Source: Hetaerina americana (lineage: Eukaryota; Arthropoda; Insecta; Odonata; Calopterygidae). Taken from it: 64,000 bases of DNA. The stretch is from the NCBI GenBank assembly GCA_022747635.1, contig JAKTNV010000001.1, positions 42,059,072 through 42,123,071 of the forward strand. The letters run 5' to 3'. Position numbers and translations under genes: made by a program. Position 1 is the first letter of the stretch, and each line of letters starts with the position of its first letter. Under the pieces are notes generated by a model that saw only the letters and a list, made by a program, of their open reading frames with translations, was not told the origin of the DNA and ran no database searches. Positions 26,885 through 41,800 of the stretch are shown here, in pieces.

Positions 26885-29800
26885 AATAGTAAAGGGCCAA
26901 GGATAGATCCTTGAAGCACACTTGATTCTATCTCATGATCTTCCCTACATACATTATTTATTTTAGTGACCAATTTTCTATCTTTTAAATAATTAGAAAT
27001 CCTAAGGTCGCTGGGTCCATGAACTCCTATACAGTATAATTTTTTTAACCATATATATTGTGATCCACTGTGTCAAAAGCTTTTCAAAGATCAATAAATG
27101 TTATTACCATGTTAAGCCTTCTATCTACTTCATCTGTGATACTGTTCACCGCTAGTTCAATGGTTTGTGTGGCTCCTTTATTTCTTTGGAAACAGAGTTG
27201 AAATTTTATTACTATTTCATTCTTATCCAGGAAATTTAGCAATTCAAATGGCGGGTAGTATTGATATTGGGCGATAGTTGTTCAAGTCTTTATGAGATCT
27301 TCCTTTGTAAATAGGTCTTATGACAGCTTTTATAATTGTATTATGTCAAATTACATAAAATTCACACCAAGAAAACATTGGTATAATCTAAATGATGCAC
27401 TGGCATGCAATCTGATTGGTTACAGTTAATTCACTAGGTACCTAAACAGGGTTGTTCGACACTTTGATACTAATCTTTTGAGGAATAGAGAAATTTATTA
27501 AATCGATAGTGTAACTCCAGATAGGTGAAAGTCACCATATGAGAAGTATGTAAATCATCATTGGCTATATCTATTTTAAATTCACTTGGTTACTATTTAC
27601 TAAAAAATATTGGATGAAAGTCAGCCACTTTGAAAAGTAAAAGCAAAATAAGTATGAAACAAAAATATTAACAGCATTAGAACTAGGGGTGTGCAAATCT
27701 TCATTATTATCAATTTCAAAGCGAAACGAATAATGATGGAAAATATCCATCAACTGTCATTGTAAAACTGGTTCCAGGAATGACAAACTTGTCATTCCTG
27801 GAACTTCTCGAGAAGAGTGAAAGTACCCCTCCAGCCATGGATCAGAGCACATGTGATTATGATGATACGTAGGAAATATCTCTTACGGTGTACTGAACTT
27901 GCTAACTTCAAAGTCAATCCCTAGGCTCTTGATTCCACCTGAGTGAATATTCTTGTCAGAAATACTGATATATATATTTTAATTGCAGACAATTAATTGC
28001 AGCCCAATTAAGGCCTTCCAATTCATGAGCAATAATTGACAGTCTTCTCCCCTGTTTTTTATGAAATCAAATTTCAGCGGCAAATGCTGGAACTAATAAT
28101 TAGTACGATGTTTTTCTTCATACTTTTCTGAAGAGATAATTAAATAGATTATTAGCAGTAGTCTACTAAATTTGATAGGTTGTTGGGTGACCGTAACTCT
28201 ATATGCTACTGTACTTACAATGGTGATCTATTAAGTTCTTGGCTTCACCCATAATTGTCATCATTACTCACAAGTTTTTTCTCCCACGTTGGCACAACTG
28301 TGAGAAGATGCCAAATGAAATTGCAAGCCGTTCCACCCCAAAAACTCTTCAAACCCTATACTACATAATACATTAACACATTCTTCTGCTACCATTTGTC
28401 CGGCCATCTCCCGATTTCACCCAACAACTAAAACGTTCTGCATCATATCTAGAGCTTCATCGTTGGTTTTCCTGTCTACACATATATTTTTCCATTCTTC
28501 TTCAGATCCACAGTGAAGTCTCCAATCTACACTTATCCTATTAAGTCAGTGACCAAGTTTCTGACCCATGTAATACAATATTCAATATAAAATTTTTCCC
28601 AAACCCTTTCCCTGTATCTTTATAGGCATCTGTCATCAACTCTTTTCATGCATGCTTCTGTACCTCATATTTTTTTGTTCCCACTACTCTGCCCACCCTC
28701 CTATAAAACACTTCCTGAATAGCTGAAATGCTTTCCTTTTAATTTTTGGCAAGGGTCATCCACATACTAGGTATTTAATTTCCATCTGTACACTTGTTAG
28801 TAGAAAATTATTCAACACTAACCTTCCTAATTTATGATTAGACAAACTCAATCATAAACTATGTTTTCAATCAATGCCACTTTTTAATCAGCAATTTTTT
28901 CAATTAGAGATGATATAATCTTACTCACTTTGCGTATTTCCTGAGTATCTCCGGTAATGGGATCCTCTGTGTCACCACCTTCCTCTCGTCTTCGTCTCTC
29001 TTCCTTTTCCTTATGTTGTTTTGCTAAAGCAGCTTGGAAAATCAGAAAAACATTAAATTAAAATATAAATTTTGGAATAAACACAATTAAAAGGATAAAC
29101 ACTGCAGGAACTCCCATTAACAAAATTGTAGAAATAGACTTGCAAACTCACTCATCATCAAAAGATAATTATTCACTCAATGCTCATTGGCCATGCATTG
29201 AGCTTAATGACTATCATGAAATAGGAGATTGGTGTTAAAAAAATCAACAGGAATGAATTCTTCTTTCCTGGTTGTTTTCAGATTTCACAACTTCTTAAGA
29301 GTCTCTTTTCCAAACAAATTAGAAATTGAATAGCTTCAGGCGCAATATGGTGGAAGGGGAACAGAATGAATGCCCCATGGCACACTTGCAAACCTCATTT
29401 TAAAGAACTAAAAATTCTAACTTTACCTTGTCATTATGGAGTATGTATTTTAAGGGTAATATGAAACAACAGATCACCAATGCTCAAGTACATGGGCAAA
29501 ATACTGGATAAGAGTGTTGATGTACAGTTATTCTGCCTCTCTCGACTATGTATAATAAGAATCCCCTTCATGAGGCTATCAAAATTTTCAATTATGTGCC
29601 ACCAGGCAGAAAGCATATCTGGCAACAAGCATCTAGGGGTACATTTAAGAAATATCTCAGGATTGATAAATGTTATTATAGTGTGGAAGAGTTTCCGGAG
29701 TCTTCGGAACACTGAAGTGACTGATTGTTTGCTCTCCACCTTGTCCTATATTTTACTTTGTTAGACCTTGGACCAATGAATTTTAATTTATTAAATGAAA

Positions 29801-32800
29801 ATGTGATTTCTGTAGAATACGAGTATTTTCACAGAACAAAATAAAAATCGCACAATATGTGGAACACAACAGCCTTTATAACTATTAATATTTGACATTT
29901 CACTTTGCTCACGATCTTCTTCTCAGTTGATCCATATTTTCCTGAATTGAATCACTTTTCATAGTTAGTTTGAGGCTACTAAATGCTTAATTACAACTGC
30001 AAAGTGGATTTACATACAGGGTGTTCCAGTTTTATAAAATCTGCAATTGCAACTGTTTGAGATTCTTAGTAGAAATAATGAATCATTAGAACTACATACC
30101 ACTTTCAGCATCCAAATAACTCCGTTTGCTGCCTTTTAGCTGCTGAGTTAATCTCTCAGTAATAGCCATTTGTCTCTCTAATTCTTCCCCCAAATCCCCT
30201 AACTCCCTCACCAGAGGCGCTTCATACTCTCGTGCATCCAGTCCCTGTTTCAACTCATTGAGTTGGGATCGACTGCTGTAATACCAAACTTCTCCATCTT
30301 CACTCTCCCTGAAACCAGAAGCAGTCTCAATCATTTAACTATATAATATGAAACTTAATTATTATACAATATGATACATATTTTTTTAACTCACACAAAT
30401 ATTCGCCTCACAAGAAACCAGTATTTTCTGCCATGACGATCATATCCTAAGTGTTCCTGCCGACAAAGTAATCCACTTTTCTCCACTTCTGATATACAAT
30501 CAGTGACACCTGGGACCTGCAAACATATTCACATAAGTTAAAATACAAAGCAAATGTAGGATCTAACTATCAAAATAATATGGTTATTAAAAATTATACA
30601 TAGATTATTGGGAAAAAATATTTTTAATACCTTTCATATGGCTTAGGCTTACAACAATCTTAAAAAGGTTTTGCATTTTAATAATCATTATAATCAAAAT
30701 ACACCCTCTAACACCATTACTACCCAGCAAGCAATAAGCAAATTAACTTTCAACAGTACTTAATTACATAATGACAGACAATGAAGGGCAAATTCTATCA
30801 GTAGAGTATTTGCCAATTTTATTTGTATTTATATATTATTCCTCTGAAGAAATATTTTTTAAATTAGTAATGGACCAGTTCCACAATATTTAGGCTCCAG
30901 GGCGGGTGTTTGTCAGTTTCAGTTTCTATGAATTAATAGGTATTGACAGTTGCAATCAATTAAAAAAATGTTGAAATCTATTAAGAAGAGATCCCCTAGG
31001 TAATAACTATGGTTTATGAGAAGGTTCACACTTTACTAAAATTTTACATACAGCCTTCATTATTTTAAGTAGCAGTAATAAAAAAAGATCACTCAAAATT
31101 TATAGATGCATGTACTGAATGAAAACTTTGTTTCAATATATTTTGTAATAACATTATGAGAATGGCAATTATATTTTTTAGTACTGTTCTCAAGTGAACA
31201 AAAATTAATGCATTAAAATTATATTCTTAAATTTTTGACATTAACCATGCCTTTTTATGAGATATTACAGGTGAAAAAATTTTTTAGAAGTGAAAGTTAA
31301 AATTCAGTGTTTTAAAAATCAATTATGTGAAAATATACGAGGTCTGTAAAAAGGTATCATGACTTTTTCGTTTTTTCAAAAATTATTAATTTATTCATTA
31401 ATATATATTTTGTCCCCTTCAAGGTAATCCCCATTAGATATTACACACTTGTGCCAACGTTTTTCCAATCCTCGAAGATTGGGATGATTGAGCTTCAGTT
31501 TCCACGTCATAACCACAAACAATTCGTCACCAATTATGACCAACTGGAATAAATTTGGGTCGTCGCGGACAGAGTCCAACACCTCATTAGAAATGTTAAT
31601 GCTTTGCCGTTTTTGGTCAAAATTGCGCAACTTTTGTAAGAATTTTGCGGCCACCCGAGTCATACCCAAATCAATTGTAAAAATGGAATGGCACGAGTCA
31701 ATCGATATGTTTAGGTCCTCAGGAACCTCTCTAATGGTGATTCGACAATTGGCCAATACTATTTTCTTCACTTCATCAACGTTTCCGTGAGTTGTTGACG
31801 TGCTCCGGCATCCGGCATGGTCTTTGTCGTTCACATCTTCTTGGCCTTCTGAGAACATTTTGTACCACCAATAAACGTTCCTTAGGTCCAAGGTAGCTTC
31901 TCCATATACCACAAACAACATTCGGAATGCGTTCGCTCACTTAATTTTGTTTTTCACACAAAATTTGATACAGATTCTTTGATCCATTTTTTGGAACAGG
32001 CAAAAATCGAAGACAGGCCAAAACACATCCAAGCAAAACATCTGCCAACAATTTACTGAACATTCAAAATGGCCTAACTTTACGGCATAAATGAGTCTTA
32101 AGACTTAAGTACCAAAATACACCACAAACAAATTGAAAATCAAATATAAGTAACCCACAAAAATTCAAAATTCTTAAAATTTGCCATACTTTTTGAACAG
32201 ACCTCGTATATTTTCCAGGGTGGATTCCACAAAATTTCATACTTTTAGAGATGTGGTTGAAAATTCACAGAGATAAACCCCCCAAGCACATTAAAATAGT
32301 ATTCATGAGAAAAATCCTACAAGTTTTTATGTTTTGTGTTCCTTAACATGGTACAAGGATACTAGTTATGGCATTAAATAGGCGCACTATTATAACTCCC
32401 TGTCATTAAAAAAACATTCTGAGCATTGTATTCTAGTAATTTCTGTGGCTTAAGAATGTAATTATGCATCTTATATTATTACAGCGTGTTTCCCAGCTTA
32501 TCAAAATTTATTAAATACGGCACAATAAATTGGGAAAAGGCACTGTCTTGTGTTGCACATACTACAAGAACCAGATTTTCCAATAACTCCTTGGCATAGG
32601 GGTTTACTTGAGTTTGTATATGAGAACTTTTCAACTTATAATCCAGCTCCTGATCCCAATCAACTTTGCTTGCAAGGTAGCATCTGCAGATCTATAGATT
32701 TTGATGATCAAGCCATTTAGCTAGAAAATGAAAAAAAATTGTATGTACTGGCTTTTAAATGGCTTTTCTTTTTCAGTGCCCTCCGTCCCAGACTTCAAAT

Positions 32801-35800
32801 TAATAGTAGCTATTAAGAGTAGGCAATCTACAATTAAAAATGGTGCAAAAGTAATTTGCACCTTTGGGGATAGGTGGATAATTTGGTAAAAGCAAGATTC
32901 TTGGGGCATGGGGGAAGGATGGAGAGAAACCAGATTCTGGCATAAGTCTAATCCTCTCAAAGGTGGCATGAGATCCACAATTTCACCTACCATCTCATGA
33001 ATGGACTAGTCTCACTGAAGGCCTCTACAGTCGGCAATCAAATAGGGATCGGGATACCACTGATAAATTCTACCACTATCAAGATCTAACTTGGGAACTC
33101 ACGATGGGAAGACAGTACACTTGACAGCACACCAACCTGATCCCCTGATTTCAAATAACTTACATGCTGCCTATGAAATTTTTATGCATGGGAAACACAT
33201 GCGATGTAATGTGTTCTAATACATCTAAGATGAAACTGTTGAGTTTGATAGGATTTTGTAAATATTTTTCCAAGTGCTGTCGTTTATTTGCTGTCATAAA
33301 TTATTACACAGTGAGTCACATTTTCTAGGTTGGTGTGTTAGATGGAATCCATAATGTAAAAGAGATTACACAGGGTGCGGCAACATAACTTCCTTTTTTA
33401 AAGAGGTTTTTCCTTATAAAAAAGGAAGTTATGTTGCCGCACACTATAGTACATTTCTAAAAAATAAAAAATGATTTTCTAATCAAAGTATAATGTGGGT
33501 CTTGTACCTCAAGATTACTTCAAGTTGAAATGGTTGCCATATAACAATAAGTAGAAACGTTAAATTTAGTGGAAAAGTGCTATGCTAATTTTTATTATTA
33601 CATAGTCTTGGCAGATAAACTTTTTATTGGAGCATCAAATGCAACACGGTATAAGAATCTGATTTGAAAATGTTGTACTGAACCTTTGATATTCTGTTAT
33701 GAATGAGAGTTGGTCTAACAAAAGGTATTGTTGAGTGAAAGTAACCACACTTATTATTAGTATTAACATCAGTCCTGGAACTATTTATTGTTTCATTTCT
33801 ACCTCCAAGGACCAAGGTAATTGTGAACCAAAGAATAAAACTCAACCACAACTAATCTCTAAGTAGAACAACAATGCCTACCCTAATCATAGAATTTGAA
33901 GAGAAATTTTATTGTTGTTAGAGTCAAATGTTTTCATTCCAGAGAAATTTAAAACAAACATAACCATACCTGATGTGCCTTACATACTGAACACTGCCAA
34001 TCTTCCTCAGGTACATCTTCCAGTGGTGGCTGAACACATTCCAAATGAAATACGGCAGGGCAAGTCTCGCAACACAATAAGTCACCAAGGCGATGGCAAA
34101 TGCGGCAATGGTCATCGTAATGAATATTTCCTGTAACAGTTTGAAATTAAATATAAAAAATAGAAAATGACTCAAATGAGAAAAGTGAGTCATGAAAATC
34201 ATCACACAACTCATCAAAATAAGTACATAAGACTTACCTTCATTAAGAAGGTCTTCTCGAACAGGATTTGTAATGAGGAACTGATCCGTAAGGAATGTCA
34301 GCACTTTCAGGCGATCTTCAGCAGATCCAAATGGGTACTCACCCTCTGTAACCCCGACAGGACGTCCTCCATTATTCTTACTAATAATTGCTCCACTTTT
34401 CTCTAAACCTATAAAGTTGAAAACAATTAATTTGCTTGATATAGAGTAACAGTAGGTTAAATCATGTAATTTAAAATGATAAAAATATAAGAAGTATTGA
34501 ACACAATATATCTTCTTCTCTACAGAGGCTATCTATAGAACCCTGGTAGTAGAGAAAATAAGATATGAGAATTTATAAATAATCATAGATAGATGAGACA
34601 AGAAACGTATGAGGATATAATTTTTCTTAATGTCAATTATCATCTATCAATGTTTTAAATTTATTATTCAGACATTATTACCTAAGTGGCCATACTCTGT
34701 ATTTTATCTTTGTTTTATTAAATTCAAAATTCATATCAATAGACATTTCAGTTCTATGACAATTTAAAGAGCTTTCTCCAGCAAACCCTTAAAATAGAAA
34801 CCACATTTAAAAAATATTTTTAAGTAATCTACTGGTTAAGGTTGGTTTTGGTTGGACACAACTACCAAATAAATATTTTCTGACTTGTAACAAAAGACAA
34901 TCCAGCAACCTACTCAACATCAAGTCCTTTGTCTCTGTGTACTTCCTTTCTCCCTTCATCCTTACCCTACTCCTGCCCTTTCCTCGTCTGCCTAATATTC
35001 TCCCTTCTATCATAGTCTTCAACATTCCACTGCTGATCAATATGCCCGTCATCCATTTTTCCTGCCTCCTAATGTATTCTCCCAACAATCCCCTCTCCTC
35101 CACTTACCTAGCACTTCCTACTTTGTTTTCCTTTTGGTCCATTTCACCTTCTCAACACCCACATTCCAAAAGACTTTAATTTACATCTATCTGCCCACTT
35201 CAGTGACCATATTTCCACACCGTACATAAGCACGCTCCAAATCAAAGTTTTGGCCAATCTTTTCTTAACATCCTTACTCAAGTACCTGCCATCAACTGCC
35301 TCCTCCTTATGAAAGCCTCTTTGTCAAGCACAATTATTCTCCTTACACCCCTACTACTTAGACTGTGTTGGTCCAAAAAACTTCCGAGATAGATTAACTG
35401 CTCTAGATTTTGCCCTCCTATTTTAATGTTAAGCTTAGCCTTTGCCTTTCTGGAATATCCCGTAACCTTTGTTTCATTAACATTGATTCCCATCTCATAT
35501 CTATCGCAATGAATTTCCAATTCACTCAACAATGCTTGCAAACCCTTGGCTGTCTGACAAATCAGAGCTTGGTCATCGGCACACATAACTGTTTTACGAA
35601 TTTCCCACCGACTTTCATTCCTGCCTGTAATTCTTCCCATGCCTCTTTAATCATTTACTCCACACATATGTTGAACAGCACCAGAGATTGTGGGCACCCC
35701 TGCCCTAAACCTCTTCCTAACACTGCCAATCCAGAATCTCCGTTCCTCACTCACACCTGAGCAGTCTGAGACATGTATAGGCTGCGGATTAGGCTCATGT

Positions 35801-38800
35801 CCTATCTATTCCTATGTTCAGCAATTAAGGTGGTCTGTGCAATAAATGCACGACCTAGCGCAATCTGGCATCCATGACAAGGATTATAGCATCCACTCAC
35901 TAGCAGCGCTAGTTGCTTGAGACCTAATTGGCCATCTGTGCTTGGCAGATTGTCTGAGATGTGCGTATGGTGCCAGCTATGTTAGTTTCTGTTGCCCTTT
36001 TTTTTTAATGTTTGTCTAAAATGGAAATTGACAAAATCACGGAGCAACAAATCAACATCAAGTTTTTAGGTAAAGTGCAGTAAAAGTGATGAAGAAATTA
36101 CAGAAATGTTTACAGCTGTTTACGGTGATAGTGCTCTGAAGAAAACATCCATATTCAAATAGATTAAGCATTTTAAAGATGCCACAGGTGATACAAGGCC
36201 AGGATGACCTTCAACCACTTGTGTTGACGACAACATTGATCGTGTGTGATCCCTTTCCTTAATGATCGTCAAAAAACTGTCCGAATGATAGCTGATGAAA
36301 TGAATTTAGGAAAATCAACAGTGCACACTATTTCAATCAAACATGGTGGATGGATTATTCACCATGACAATGAACCTGCACGTTTAGCCTTGATTGTTCA
36401 CCTGTATCTGGCAAAAAATTCAATCATTCTCCTTATTCGCCAGATCTCGCCTACTGTGACCTTTCCAATTCTCAAAATGCAAAAATATGATGAGGGGACA
36501 TCACTGGGAAGATGTGGACCCAATAAAGCAAGAAATGACGAGAAAACTAAAAAGCCTAACTCCCAAGGACTTCCAAGGGTGCTTTAAATAGTGGAAATGA
36601 AGATAGAGTAAGTGCATAGCAATGAAAGGAAAGTACAAATTGAGTGGCTTCAGGCAGAGTGGTGGAAGTCGAACATAATGAATAACTGATTGTAGCACTT
36701 TTCCACTTGATAAAATTTTTATTTTACGACCAGGTTTTGATGTGTTACATCATCATCAGGTAACCTAATGAAGTTGGGTGTCGTCTTATAAACATTTATG
36801 CCTACAACACATTTTGACCGCAAACTAAATACAATAAAACGCATCTTCATAAAGCCATAAAACCATCCTTCTTACTTCTTGATAGTGATTTAACCTTGCC
36901 GTATAGCACACCAATTACACCCTTTATCGGCAAACTTTCCATATGCTCGCACTGTGTCTTCCACCATTCTTCTTTTGCTTTAGTTAATGCGTTTCAATTT
37001 ATGATATAACTCTTTGCGCTTTCTTTTGCCAGACTCTTTGTTTTCATTCTTCCATTTTTTTCTCTCATCTATCTTTCTAATCTTCTCATCTGCAATCCAT
37101 AGTTTCCTTGTCCTTTTCCAAGGAAATGGTTCCTATTGTTTCTTTTTTGGCTTTTGATATCCCTTTTTTGATGTATTCCTCCTTTTCTTCGATAGTACTC
37201 GGCTCTTTACCGTCATCCATGGTTTTCTCTACATACTGCTGATACTCCTTCCTTGTCAATCCATTTAATGCTTCTACATTCCATTTCCTAAACCCCCTCC
37301 CCATTCTGATCTTTATGAAATGGACTTTACACTTCTTTACAACCACATTTTCGTGAGAATCATCATCTGCAAGAAACTGTGCGAATTGATCACACTGTGT
37401 CTAACCAGAATATAATCTAACTGTTAACTTTCTGAGTCACCTTGCATTATCCATAAATACCTACTCCTTTTGTGGTATCTAAACCAAGATGACTAATGGG
37501 TGATGACTAACCCCTGTCTCCTGCAGAACTCAATTGATTTCTCTCCGAGGTCATGCCTCGTACCTAAACTGTAGTCCCCCACTTCATCACCCTCTCTTCC
37601 TTTGCCTATCATCACAATCCAATCCCCCATCACTTTCACATGTTTCTCTACAGAAATACTAGCCACTATGTCCTCTAACCGATTGTATACCCTACTAACT
37701 TTTTCTTCCCTACGATTGCTTGGTGACAGGCATACCTGAACAATGACCAAGTTCTGCTTTCACCTCAACTAGTAATATTTTATCCGTTAATTGCTCTATG
37801 TTGACTATGCTTCTTCCTACCTTTTTATTCAATATTATAACCACCCCTTGCTGACTCTTGTCCCTTCCCCTGTATATTACTCTATAACTATCACTCCAGT
37901 AATCCCTGCTATCATTCCATCTAACCTTACATAAACCTAAAATACCTATTTTTCTCTTTCCATCTCTCACCAAATATTCTCTAATTTTCCTGTCCTCAAC
38001 ATTGTCCTAACATTTCAAGTTCCTATTCTAACTAATTTGGCCTTCTTCATCTACGTCTTCTGTCCTGCTGCCGTCAGTTTTCCGTTACAAGGGTTTCGTG
38101 GGATGACAACTGCGGAAGCTTTGCCTCTCCTGCTGCTGAGTACGACACACGGTCATTTGGGCTGAATCCCATAGTTGCCAGGATTCATATTCTATATTTT
38201 GTCTCTATTATGATCTTCAGAATGATTATTGAGGTGGTTTCCCGTTGCCTTTATCTATAGTGTTTTTAACATGACACCATCACTCAATGGCCACCCCACT
38301 GGGGTCATATGCCTTTGCAGCCGCCTTGCTGAGGAACAGATGCTGTGTGGACTACCTATCGTCTGGCTCCTAACCTTCGACCTATCAGGTATGAGTCAAT
38401 TATCTACCCGGATCAATTATCTTTGCTTCCGCCAGCACAGCTCTAGGGGTCATCTGAATGCACAAGCCCTTCCTAAACGTCAAGGTTGTAGTCAATGGGA
38501 GGGTTTAAAAAATAAAAGCAATGATATTTTTTTATAATTTTAAAACATTTGAAAATATTACAGCTGATGTTTTTTATTTACACGTGCAATTAGGTTAGTG
38601 GAATTTAAATTAAAAAACATTTCAGCAAACGTAGGAGATCACTACTAGTAAATGTAGCTTTCAGTTTATCAGCTGTTGAATACTTTGTTACTAGCTAATG
38701 AAATGCCGCTAGAAAATTTGTTTTGATGGATTAGTCATGATGATCAATTTGATGTAAAGAAATTGATAGGGATTTTCTCTTGCCACTAGTGGCAGTACAT

Positions 38801-41800
38801 CTTCAAATTAGGGCAATATTAAAAATTAGGAATTTAATTCTCATTGTCCCATGGTGTGGTCAAATGGTTTATAGATCATGGGCACAAACTTGTATACAAG
38901 GCTGTGGGTGGTGAAAGCCAAAGTGTTGATATCAAGACAGCAACTCAATGGTATCAAAATTGAATAAACTTCGCGCAGATTATAACCCAACAGATATTTT
39001 CAATGCAGACGAGACCGGGTCATTGCTTAATGTGTTGCCAGCAAAAACACTGTACCTGAGAGGGGAACATGTCATAGAGGAGCACTAAGCAAACAAAGAC
39101 TTATGGTCTTACCGATAAGAAATGTAGATGAAAGTGAAAAGCTTCAGCCATTAGTAGTCGGTAAATCAAAAGCATCAAAGGTAAAACCTGTAAAACTGTT
39201 GCCTACTGGATATACACAAAAGCTATTTATAATATATATACACATATATATTTATACTGGGTTATTAAATATTACAAAAGATATTCATAAAGGCTATCTT
39301 CATATTATGCTACACATCAAAAGTCTACTTACTGCCAGGGCTTCCTGTTGGTCCACCCAATATTCGCAATAGTTCACCTGTTGCGTCTAACTCTGTTGGA
39401 TCACTCTCAACATAGGCACGAAGCACCTCTGGCCATGCAAATGTATCACATCCAGCATACAAAGTGACATTTACTGAGTCTCTGTAATAAAAATTAAATA
39501 ATTATCAGTATTTCATTAAAAATTCAAAAATAAGTTCTTTGGGAACTTCTGATACTCATTTCAAAATGATGGTTTTAATCAACTACAGAACCATCAGAAA
39601 TGAGAAGGAAAATCATATTTTTGCTGATGTCGTCTCACATGGCATAATGGGGAAATGGCACATGAGGGAAAATACCGCAGCCAAAGAAACATTGTACAAA
39701 CAGATGTCATTCTTCAGCCCTAATAGATATCACCCATCCTCCATTGAATAATGCTTTTGAAAAACATTAAATACTAAAATATTATCTAATTCACATAGCT
39801 ATAATATCAATATATAAGAATACAGGGCTGTCCAGAAATTAACCTCCATTGTCATGTAGTGTGAGAATAAGTGGAGAGAGAGGCTGTATTGATACACAGA
39901 GTGGGTAAGTACACCTTGAGCTGCAGTAGTTGGAAGGTAACATTGCTTGTGGTTTTTTTACAACAGCAGTCAAAATGAACGACTCAATTGAAATTCCTGC
40001 CAAATGTTAGTTTATTCAGCGAGGGTTTTTACTGATGAAACACTTCAAAGCTGCTGACATTCATTGGGAAATTTGTGCTCTATATGGACAAAATGTGATG
40101 AGTGACAAGAGTCGGGTGTCAGTGTTGTCGTTCGTTTCAGAGTGAACAAAAATGACCATGATGATGACAAAAGTGGCCACCAATCTGTGGTGAACAATGA
40201 ACTGCCCCAGAAAAGTTACGAAGAGATCGTGAAAACCGGCATTTTACAATATCTAGTATCATGCGAGTTTTCCACAGAGTTATACAACTCTTGCATGGAA
40301 ACACAACAGCATGTTTTGTCCTTGTCTTGACTAGGAACCTCAAGATGCCATCATTGGTTGGCTGCGATCTCAGGTGGCAGAATTTTATGGTGAAGGTATT
40401 TGAAAACTAGTTCAGGAAAATAACAAATGTTTAAATTTGTTTGGCAAATATGTCTAAAATAGTAGAGATGTAGTTTTTAGATGAAAATAATTAATTTTCT
40501 GTATCCATTCCATTGTATTTTTTATAGCATAACAGAGGCTACTTTCTGAACAGCCCTTGTATTTTCCATGGTTATCTTCAGGTAATTGTGACTAAACTGG
40601 GAACAGAGCATTCATTTTACCTTAATTACAGTGAAAATAACACAAATACAGATAGAGTGATATATCAGTGATCAACACTTCCAGAAATGGTTTATTTTTT
40701 CTACTACAGTTTTTTTATGTATATTTATTCCCTAGGTAACCAGTTCAATTTTAATTACATGGTATTTGATTTCACGGCATATATCATGTAATCTTCTATC
40801 AAAGGTAGCCCAGAGGTAGTGAATCTGAGCTGAAAAATACTGGCAAGTTCCAGTTCAATTCTCAGAAATACCAAAAATTTTCAGCTTTGTAAAAATTATA
40901 TCTATGATTTTTCGAGAATGAGACAACAATGGAAAAGGGGCTCCCACGACAAAAACTACCCAGCACCAATGGTAAGAGGCAGCAGTTTCACCATATGACG
41001 ATAGTTCACATCAAGTAAATTAATCTGGTATGAACTACCACAGCTGTGGGTGAGAGCTGAAGGCACATAATTGGCCACACTACAATGGATGTTGAAGGCA
41101 ATGGGTAACCATCATATTAAATTCCCCCTAAGATGCAGTCTTTCACTCCAATATGATGTGAAATTATTCCTTCCTTGGATAATTAGTGAAAAAATAGAAA
41201 GAAAGATAAAAGAAAGCATCATAGAAAACCAATTTCAGATTCAAGAAAACTGTTTTGGAGGTTAAATAGTCCCAAATCAGATCTCCAGGTAGGGATCACT
41301 AGGAGGAGAGCTTCAGTAGAGTTGGACAAAGATAGGATAGAGACATGGAATGTTAGGTCATTGGGAGAGTGAGGAAAAATGGAATATCATAATATGGCAT
41401 AGACATCCTGGTAGAGAGTGATTTTGAAGACCGGGGCTTCTGGATCTATGGATACAGCATGATATACCAAGGATGGCCAGAAGGTATCAGGAGTTTGCAT
41501 TACACCCAAGGAGAAATGGTAAAGATGAGTAAAATCATTCCGAAGAATACAAAAAACTGAACGAGGTTCTAGAAGCATTAAAAAACCAGTGTAAGAAGAT
41601 CTGTGAACAGAATAGATTTAAATGCTGATCATAACCTGGTGGTCCTGCAGAATCCCCTTTGATACAAAGAGGATGGCGAAAGTGACACAGAAACCCTGAT
41701 AGAACACAAAGATAAAGCAGGAAAAGCAAGCAAGAGAAAAGTTCACTGCGGCCATCAACAGAAAAACAGGAGATCAACATATAGCAGGATGATGGAAGGA

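Noticed and set aside
33924..34304. 126-codon minus-strand open frame looking like a membrane protein
   Set aside because: It overlaps NURF301 exons 4 and 5 in another phase; the PHD cysteines appear in the spliced phase.
35410..35760. 116-codon plus-strand open frame
   Set aside because: Shadow of the minus-strand LINE reverse transcriptase, whose ADD motif is recognisable.
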